The notes under the pieces are model-generated. The model did not search any database. It saw only the letters and a list, made by a program, of their open reading frames with translations, and was not told where the DNA came from. A stretch of 64,000 nt of DNA from assembly GCF_001269385.1 (NCBI RefSeq), contig NZ_CXOO01000011.1, forward strand, positions 62,001-126,000, given 5' to 3'. Positions within the stretch are counted from its first letter, which is position 1. Each line of letters opens with the position of its first letter. Below are positions 58,883 to 64,000 of this stretch, in pieces. The position numbers and the translations under genes are program-made. The DNA is from Limnohabitans sp. DM1. GTDB taxonomy: Bacteria > Pseudomonadota > Gammaproteobacteria > Burkholderiales > Burkholderiaceae_C.

Positions 58883-59881
58883 TCAGCCGTACTTCAGCGC
58901 GGTCGCCTTGCCCCAAAACACGCGGTACATGAACACCGTGTAGCCGATGATCACCGGCAGCGTGATCGCCACGCCGAAAAAAATCACATTCAGCGACGCG
59001 GTGCTGATGGCAGCTTCCCACACCGTCATGCGGCCGATCACGATGTCGGGGAAGATGCTGTAGGCCAAGCCGAAAAAGGCCAGCACAAAAATCAGCACGG
59101 TATTGGCGAATACCAGCCAACCGTAACCCGCGTTGACCAAGTTCGGGCGCGTGAGCACCCAGCGCATGGCAAAAAAAGCCAAGGCGCACATGAGGGGCAC
59201 GGGCAGCAAGGCAAACACCTGGGGCACACCGAACCATTTCTCCAGCACGCCCTCTTTGACCAGTGGCGTGGCCGCCGAGATAGCCAGCAAGGCAGCCGCC
59301 ATGGGCCACAGCACAAGCCGCGCCCAGCGCACGGCCTTTTGCTGCAGATCGCCTTCGGTTTTCATGATCAACCAGCCCGAACCCAGCAGCACATAAGCGG
59401 CGGGCAAGGTGACGGCGATGCCCAAGCTAAATGCCCAGCCCAGCGGCCCACTGGCAAAACCGGTGATGTAGCTGCCCAGCATCCAGCCCTGCGACGCACT
59501 GGCCATGAGCGAGCCTGCGAAAAACGCGCGGTTCCAGAACGGCTTGTACTTCAGCGGTGCTTTCGCTCGGAAGTCAAATGCCACGCCTCGCAAGATCAAG
59601 CCAATCAGCATCATCGCCACGGGCAGGTACAAGGCCTGCAGCACCAGACCATGGGCCATCGGAAAAGCGATCAACAACACACCCACGCCCAGCACCAGCC
59701 AGGTCTCGTTGGCGTCCCAAAACGGTCCGATGCTGGCGATCATGGTGTCCTTTTCAGCGTCGGTCGCTTGCAAGAGCAACAAACCAACGCCCAGGTCGTA
59801 ACCATCCAAAATCACGTAAGCCAGCAGGGACAGACCCATCACAGCCAGGAAAAACAATGGCAGAAATTCAGCCCAGGTCAT
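58883..59881 (-). CDS. cydB: Cytochrome bd-type quinol oxidase subunit II
   Basis: Membrane subunit of 332 aa, shorter than E. coli CydB (379) and closer in size to the cyanide-insensitive CioB type. It starts MTWAEFLPLFFLAVMGLSLLAYVILDGYDLGVGLLLL, the family opening, and has FWDANETWLVLGVGVLLIAFP and FDFRAKAPLKYKPFWN. It lies 39 nt after cydA. No CydX-like small ORF was found behind it. Confidence 0.93.
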   Translation of the reverse strand: MTWAEFLPLFFLAVMGLSLLAYVILDGYDLGVGLLLLQATDAEKDTMIASIGPFWDANETWLVLGVGVLLIAFPMAHGLVLQALYLPVAMMLIGLILRGVAFDFRAKAPLKYKPFWNRAFFAGSLMASASQGWMLGSYITGFASGPLGWAFSLGIAVTLPAAYVLLGSGWLIMKTEGDLQQKAVRWARLVLWPMAAALLAISAATPLVKEGVLEKWFGVPQVFALLPVPLMCALAFFAMRWVLTRPNLVNAGYGWLVFANTVLIFVLAFFGLAYSIFPDIVIGRMTVWEAAISTASLNVIFFGVAITLPVIIGYTVFMYRVFWGKATALKYG

Positions 59882-59920
59882 GGTCGCCTTTCAGTATCAG
59901 ATTCACAAAGACAAGCTTCA

Positions 59921-61285
59921 TCACACCCCCGCTTTGCCCAACAGGGCACCCGTGGGCACATCCTGTCTGTGTTCTTTGGGGTTCTCGGCCATGTACTTCA
60001 ACACGCCGACATAAGTCACCAACAGCAGGCCGTAGACCACCAGGTAGGCCGTCAAGGTGAGCGCAATGTAGGGCGGCGGCAAGGTGGTGGCGGCTTCGCT
60101 GGTACGCATCAAGCCATGCACCAGGAAGGGCTGGCGACCGATCTCGGTCACGTACCAACCCGCCAGCGTGGCAACCCAGCCGGAGAACGCCATGCCCGAG
60201 AGCACCCACAACAGGGGCTTGGGCAGTGTCACTTCTGGCTGCCTGCGCTGAAGCCACAAGCGCCAGGCGGTAAAGCCCGCCACCAGCAGCATCAACGAAC
60301 CCACACCCACCATCACGCGAAAGGCATAAAACACGGGCGCCACCGGTGGATGCACCCCTTCAAATTCGTTGATGCCCTTGACTTCGCCGTCCAGCTCGTG
60401 GGTCAGGATCAAGCTGGCCACTTTGGGGATCTTCACCGCGTAGTGGGTGGTGCGAGCTTCTTGATCAGGAATGCCAAACAGCGTCAGCGGTGCGCCACGC
60501 TCGGTTTCCCAAATGCCCTCCATGGCAGCGACCTTGGCCGGTTGGTGCTCCAGGGTGTTCAGGCCATGCATGTCCCCCACCAGGAACTGCAGAGGCATCA
60601 CGCAAGCAGCGGTGAAAACGGCTGCACGCATGGCTTTGTGGGTGCCGCGCGTGGCGCTGCCTTTGATCAGTTGCCAAGCGCACAGCCCAGCGATCAGGAA
60701 CGAAGCTGTCAGTGCCGAAGCGAGCAACTTGTGCGAGAAACGGTAGGGAAACGAAGGGTTAAAAACCACCGCCAACCAATCGGTGGGGATGAACTGGCCG
60801 TTGACGATTTCGAAACCCGCCGGGGTGTGCATCCAGGAGTTCAGGCTCAAGATCCAGAAGGCCGACATGGTGGTGCCAAACGCCACCAAAAAAGTGGCGA
60901 TCAGGTGCACCCGCTCGCTCACCCGGCCACGGCCAAACAGCATGATGCCCAGAAAGCTGGCCTCCAGAAAAAACGCTGTCAGCACCTCATAGCCCAGCAG
61001 CGGCCCTGAAATATTGCCCGTGCGTTCCATGAAGCCTGGCCAATTGGTGCCGAACTGAAAGCTCATCACAATGCCCGAGACCACACCCAGCGCAAAGGTG
61101 AGCGCGAACACCTTGGTCCAAAAATAGTAAGCCTCTTCCCACGCCTGGTCTTGGGTGCGGGCGAAACGCCAACGGAAGAACAGCAAGAACCAACACAGCG
61201 CGATGGTGATGGTGGGGAACAGGATGTGGAAGCTGATGTTCGCAGCAAACTGGATGCGCGAGAGGATGAGTGCGTCGATGTCCAT
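59921..61285 (-). CDS. cydA: Cytochrome bd-type quinol oxidase subunit I
   Basis: Heme-bearing subunit of 454 aa; reduces O2 to water at high affinity using quinol. His20 in FAANISFHILFPT is the expected heme ligand. GRGRVSERVHLIATFLVAFGT and FIPTDWLAVVFNPSFPYRFSHKLLAS (second His region) follow. The length indicates the short Q-loop, cyanide-insensitive (CioA-like) subfamily. It starts 18 nt after the GbsR-type regulator, so it is probably one operon. Confidence 0.94.
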   Translation of the reverse strand: MDIDALILSRIQFAANISFHILFPTITIALCWFLLFFRWRFARTQDQAWEEAYYFWTKVFALTFALGVVSGIVMSFQFGTNWPGFMERTGNISGPLLGYEVLTAFFLEASFLGIMLFGRGRVSERVHLIATFLVAFGTTMSAFWILSLNSWMHTPAGFEIVNGQFIPTDWLAVVFNPSFPYRFSHKLLASALTASFLIAGLCAWQLIKGSATRGTHKAMRAAVFTAACVMPLQFLVGDMHGLNTLEHQPAKVAAMEGIWETERGAPLTLFGIPDQEARTTHYAVKIPKVASLILTHELDGEVKGINEFEGVHPPVAPVFYAFRVMVGVGSLMLLVAGFTAWRLWLQRRQPEVTLPKPLLWVLSGMAFSGWVATLAGWYVTEIGRQPFLVHGLMRTSEAATTLPPPYIALTLTAYLVVYGLLLVTYVGVLKYMAENPKEHRQDVPTGALLGKAGV

Positions 61286-61303
61286 GGTGGCTTTCTTTGG
61301 GTG

Positions 61304-61900
61304 TCAAGCGCTGTCGCGTGTCTGGCTGATGACCGGTGCTTTGTTACCGCGACCGGTCAGGCGGTCTTTGAATTCGAGCACTTTGGTCACCGTGGTGCCC
61401 ATGCTCATGAGCTGCATGGCGGTCTCGGGCGCGAGCTTTTGCACGTCGTCAAACCAGGTCATGAGGCGGTCGATCAGGTCGTGCATTTCGCGCATGCGCT
61501 GCTGAGCATGTCGCTCTGCGTCGGTGCTGGGCGTCTCCAACAAGGCGGATCTCAGCATGCTCAAGGTGGGTTCGATTTCACGGCGGCGACGCTCCTCGGC
61601 CAGCACCCGAAAGATTTCCCACACATCTGCCGGCGCCTCAAAGTATTCGCGCCGGTCACCCGTTTGGTGACGCAAACGGACCAGCCGCCAGGCCTGCAAC
61701 TCTTTGAGGCCCATGCTCACGTTGGAGCGCGAGAACGCCAGCGCCTCGGCAATCTCATCGGCGTTCAAGGCCTGCGGCGACACATAGAGCAGCGCGTAAA
61801 TCTGACCCACGGTGCGGTTGATGCCCCACTTGCTGCCCATTTCACCGAAATGGGCGATGAACTCGCGGTTGAGGGCGGGAATTTGGTCTGAAATGGTCAT
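61304..61900 (-). CDS. GbsR/MarR-type transcriptional regulator of cydAB
   Basis: A 198-aa winged-helix protein of the GbsR subgroup of MarR regulators. The HTH is in ALNADEIAEALAFSRSNVSMGLKELQAWRLVRLRHQTGDRREYFEAP, about residues 43-90. The helical C-terminus (RRREIEPTLSMLRSALL and later) is probably for dimerisation. It is the first gene of a gbsR-cydA-cydB cluster and is preceded by a 7-4-7 palindrome, so control of cydAB and itself is likely. The ligand is unknown. Confidence 0.85.
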   Translation of the reverse strand: MTISDQIPALNREFIAHFGEMGSKWGINRTVGQIYALLYVSPQALNADEIAEALAFSRSNVSMGLKELQAWRLVRLRHQTGDRREYFEAPADVWEIFRVLAEERRRREIEPTLSMLRSALLETPSTDAERHAQQRMREMHDLIDRLMTWFDDVQKLAPETAMQLMSMGTTVTKVLEFKDRLTGRGNKAPVISQTRDSA

Positions 61901-61928
61901 ACCGCAATTCTAGCCTCGCCTTTTGAAT

Positions 61929-61946
61929 TTTCAGTAATGACTGAAA
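61929..61946. promoter_or_regulatory. 7-4-7 palindrome, candidate operator of the GbsR-type regulator
   Basis: TTTCAGT-AATG-ACTGAAA, a perfect inverted repeat 28 bp upstream of the regulator start, in an AT-rich patch. Size and spacing suit a MarR-family dimer, giving likely autoregulation of gbsR-cydAB. Confidence 0.62.
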
Positions 61947-62136
61947 TATCAGGAAACATCATAGGGTTATCCCTTGTGCATCGAACGAAGCCCGCGAGAT
62001 GCGCAAGCGTAACCAAAGGCGCTGAAGATCGACGCCATCGAAACACGCTGGCCTTGCAATCGGCTGTTTGATCACCAATTAGCCACTCGGTAGCAATTTT
62101 TCTTACCGATCTTCAACCTTGATTCAAATAATTCCT
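61947..62136. other. Gap between gbsR operator and old-yellow-enzyme gene
   Basis: About 190 bp with no gene or clear RNA. It should hold the promoter of the plus-strand reductase; no confident -35/-10 pair was seen. Confidence 0.4.
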
Positions 62137-63192
62137 ATGCTGTTTAGCCCTCTTCAAATCGGCTCCGTTGCCCTCGCCAACCGCATGCTCATGGCACCGC
62201 TGACCCGAGCGCGTGCCAGTGCAGGGCATCTGCCCAATCCGCTCATGGCCGAGTACTATGCGCAGCGCGCCAGCGCCGGTCTGATCATCACCGAGTGCAC
62301 CATGATTGCCGAGAACACCTCGGCCTTTGTCAACGAACCCGGTATTTACAACGCCGCACAAATCGAAGCCTGGAAAGAAACCACTGCCGCTGTTCATGCC
62401 AAGGGCGGCAAAATCTTCATGCAAATCTGGCACGCCGGCCGCGCCGCACACCCGGCCAACAATGACGGGGCTCCGATTGTTTCGTCCAGCAAACTGCCGC
62501 TCCAGGGCGATGCCCACACCGCGCAAGGCATGTTGCCCCAAGCCACACCCCACGCCTTGCTGGAAAGCGAAATTGCCACCATCGTGCAAGCCTTTGCGCA
62601 GGCCGCCAAAAACGCCATGGCTGCAGGTTTTGACGGCGTGGAAGTACACGGTGCCAACGGCTACTTGATTGATCAATTTCTGCGCGACAGCGCCAACCAA
62701 CGCAGCGACAGCTACGGCGGCACATTGGAACAACGCGCACGCTTCCTGTTTGAGGTTTTGACCGCCGTGTGTGCGGCCATCGGCAGCGACCGGGTGGGCC
62801 TGCGCCTGTCGCCCCTGAACAGCTACAACGACATGAAAGACAGCGACCCGCTTGCCTGGACAGCCTACCTGGCCGAGCAACTCAACCGCTTTGATTTGGC
62901 CTACTTGCACATCATGCGGGCAGACTTTTTTGGCCTGCAAAAAGCCGATGTGATGCCCCTTGCACGCGCCCACTACAAAGGTGTGCTGATTGGCAACATG
63001 GGATACACCCCAGCCGAGGCCGAGGCGGCCACCACCGAAGGCAAGCTTGACGCCGTCGCCTTTGGCAACGGCTTCCTCGCCAACCCCGACTTCCCTGCCC
63101 GTGTGAAAGCGGGTGCGGCCATGAACGTACCCGACCAAAGCACCTTTTACACCCCCGGCGCCAAGGGCTACACCGATTACCCAACGCTGTAA
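62137..63192 (+). CDS. Old yellow enzyme family alkene reductase (NemA-like)
   Basis: FMN flavoprotein of 351 aa reducing activated C=C bonds or nitro compounds with NAD(P)H. Blocks are LFSPLQIGSVALANRMLMAPLTRARA, MQIWHAGRAAHP, DGVEVHGANGYLIDQFLRD with the His/Asn substrate-binding pair, and RSDSYGGTLEQRARF. The C-terminal AFGNGFLANPDFPARV binds the FMN phosphate. The ATG at 62137 (MLFSPLQIG) is the family start; a TTG six codons upstream is less likely. It is probably a stress or detoxification enzyme; the substrate is not inferable. Confidence 0.9.
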   Translation: MLFSPLQIGSVALANRMLMAPLTRARASAGHLPNPLMAEYYAQRASAGLIITECTMIAENTSAFVNEPGIYNAAQIEAWKETTAAVHAKGGKIFMQIWHAGRAAHPANNDGAPIVSSSKLPLQGDAHTAQGMLPQATPHALLESEIATIVQAFAQAAKNAMAAGFDGVEVHGANGYLIDQFLRDSANQRSDSYGGTLEQRARFLFEVLTAVCAAIGSDRVGLRLSPLNSYNDMKDSDPLAWTAYLAEQLNRFDLAYLHIMRADFFGLQKADVMPLARAHYKGVLIGNMGYTPAEAEAATTEGKLDAVAFGNGFLANPDFPARVKAGAAMNVPDQSTFYTPGAKGYTDYPTL

Positions 63193-63208
63193 TCAACGCT
63201 GAAGAAAA

Positions 63209-63238
63209 AAAGCCCGAACTGGGAACGGTTCGGGCTTT
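63209..63238. terminator. Bidirectional terminator after the reductase gene
   Basis: AAAGCCCGAAC - 8 nt - GTTCGGGCTTT forms an 11-bp stem. The A-run on its left gives a long T-run for minus-strand transcripts coming from the DUF2130 gene; on the plus strand the T-run is only three nt. Confidence 0.78.
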
Positions 63239-63257
63239 AAGCGGATGTGGAGCGGGC

Positions 63258-63285
63258 TGAGGGGTGTTACCTCAGGGCGCATTGA
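63258..63285. repeat. 28-bp dispersed repeat, copy 2
   Basis: TGAGGGGTGTTACCTCAGGG plus GCGCATTGA, matching 58774-58801 at 26 of 28 positions. Here it lies between genes and can form a TGAGG/CCTCA hairpin. Confidence 0.75.
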
Positions 63286-63293
63286 GCGCCGTC

Positions 63294-64000
63294 TCAGTCG
63301 GGGATGTTCCCCGGCAACTCTGCAAACTTGGCCGCCATCGTGGGGTTGCCGCGCGTCAGCTTCTTGATCGTCAAGTCGTCGGCCTTGTCGTTGGCCAGGC
63401 GCAAATTGTTGGCTGACTTGTGCAGCGCTTCCTTGGTTTTTTCCAGGTCCTTGATGGCTTCGTCAATGCGTTTGACGGCTTCTTCAAAGCCCTCAGAGGC
63501 CAGACGCCAATTGCGGTCAAACGCCGTCTTGAATTCGTCCAGCTGGGATTCAAACTTGGTGATGTCCACGTTCTGCGAGCGCACCAGGGCCAGCTCGGAC
63601 TTGTACTTCATCGCGTTCAAAGCGGCATTGCGCAGCAGCGTGATCAGGGGCACAAAGAACTGGGGCCGCACCACGTACATCTTGGGGTAGCGGTGCGACA
63701 CATCGACGATGCCGCTGTTGTACAACTCGCTCTCCGGCTCCAGCAGGGACACCAGCACCGCGTACTCGCAGGCCTTTTCAGTGCGGTCTTTGTCCAGCTC
63801 TTTCAGAAAATCTTCGTTCCGCTTCTTGGTGGCCGTTTCGTCGCTTTCGTTCTTCATCTCAAACATGATGGAAACGATCTCGGCACCCGACTCGTCTGAG
63901 TCGCGAAAAATGTAGTCGCCCTTGCTGCCGTTGCGGGCGTCGTTGTCTTTCTCAAAATGCGCCCGTTGAAAAGCGGCTGCACGGATGCGGTTGAACTCGA
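63294..64000 (-). CDS. DUF2130 protein, C-terminal part (5' end beyond window)
   Basis: The minus-strand frame runs to the right edge with no start inside, giving about 235 residues of the C-terminal domain. [50 protein letters not shown] and [22 protein letters not shown] match the DUF2130/COG4487 family. After it comes a coiled coil (about the last 90 residues). The nuclease-like acidic/EMK pattern in the domain has been suggested for the family, but function is unproven. The N-terminal coiled coil expected in this family is outside the window. Confidence 0.82.
   Translation of the reverse strand, partial: EFNRIRAAAFQRAHFEKDNDARNGSKGDYIFRDSDESGAEIVSIMFEMKNESDETATKKRNEDFLKELDKDRTEKACEYAVLVSLLEPESELYNSGIVDVSHRYPKMYVVRPQFFVPLITLLRNAALNAMKYKSELALVRSQNVDITKFESQLDEFKTAFDRNWRLASEGFEEAVKRIDEAIKDLEKTKEALHKSANNLRLANDKADDLTIKKLTRGNPTMAAKFAELPGNIPD

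Overview
The window looks like a chromosomal core segment of a betaproteobacterium of the order Burkholderiales, most likely family Comamonadaceae (Limnohabitans/Rhodoferax-like). That placement is inference from protein flavour (DUF1840, DUF1178 and DUF2818 families, a compact 14-subunit nuo operon, Bug-family binding protein), a moderately high GC content and gene order; no rRNA marker is present. No phage, insertion sequence, integrase, plasmid gene, CRISPR array or defence island was seen.

Layout. 1-4351 (minus): tolB-pal-cpoB followed by a YeeE-type sulfur transporter and the tRNA-modifying enzyme tcdA, without tolQRA. 4521-6302 (plus): msbA. 6376-14036 (minus): a nine-gene housekeeping run, yebC-purD-acyltransferase-hemF-nadD-rsfS-rlmH-maf-rng, much of it joined by 1-4 nt stop/start overlaps. 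14107-15636 (plus): a HerA-like ATPase. 15732-18904: clpS-clpA with divergent cspD. 18991-19847: a DUF192 protein and a DUF1840 protein. 19872-27204 (minus): the translation operon thrS-infC-rpmI-rplT-pheS-pheT-ihfA. 27309-28640: aceA (isocitrate lyase) with an AT-rich, palindrome-containing control region. 29051-33254 (plus): mutL-MFS efflux pump-miaA. 33432-55058 (minus): rpsO-pnp-quinone oxidoreductase-tpiA-secG-tRNA-Leu(GAG)-nuoA to nuoN-DUF2818-Nudix-DUF1178-arfB. 55491-56466: a Bug-family substrate-binding gene broken by a frameshift. 56645-58801: a YcaQ-like protein and an unrecognised protein with a possible Fe(II)/2-oxoglutarate oxygenase signature. 58883-61900 (minus): a GbsR-type regulator with cydA-cydB. 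62137-63192: an old-yellow-enzyme reductase. 63294-64000: the C-terminal part of a DUF2130 protein.

How the genes work together. Two respiratory modules dominate: NADH dehydrogenase I feeding quinone, and a bd-type quinol oxidase with its own regulator. Translation and its quality control are heavily represented (IF-3, L20, L35, S15, ThrRS, PheRS, RsfS, RlmH, ArfB, MiaA, TcdA, ClpSA, PNPase, RNase G).

I found no convincing new multi-gene system. The most interesting items are regulatory or structural: infC apparently starting at AUC; palindromes upstream of aceA; a 7-4-7 palindrome upstream of the gbsR-cydAB operon; hairpins at translation-operon junctions; several families of short dispersed repeats, one of which supplies the C-terminal codons of the unrecognised protein; an H1-like tail on RsfS; and a His/Asp-rich loop in NuoL.
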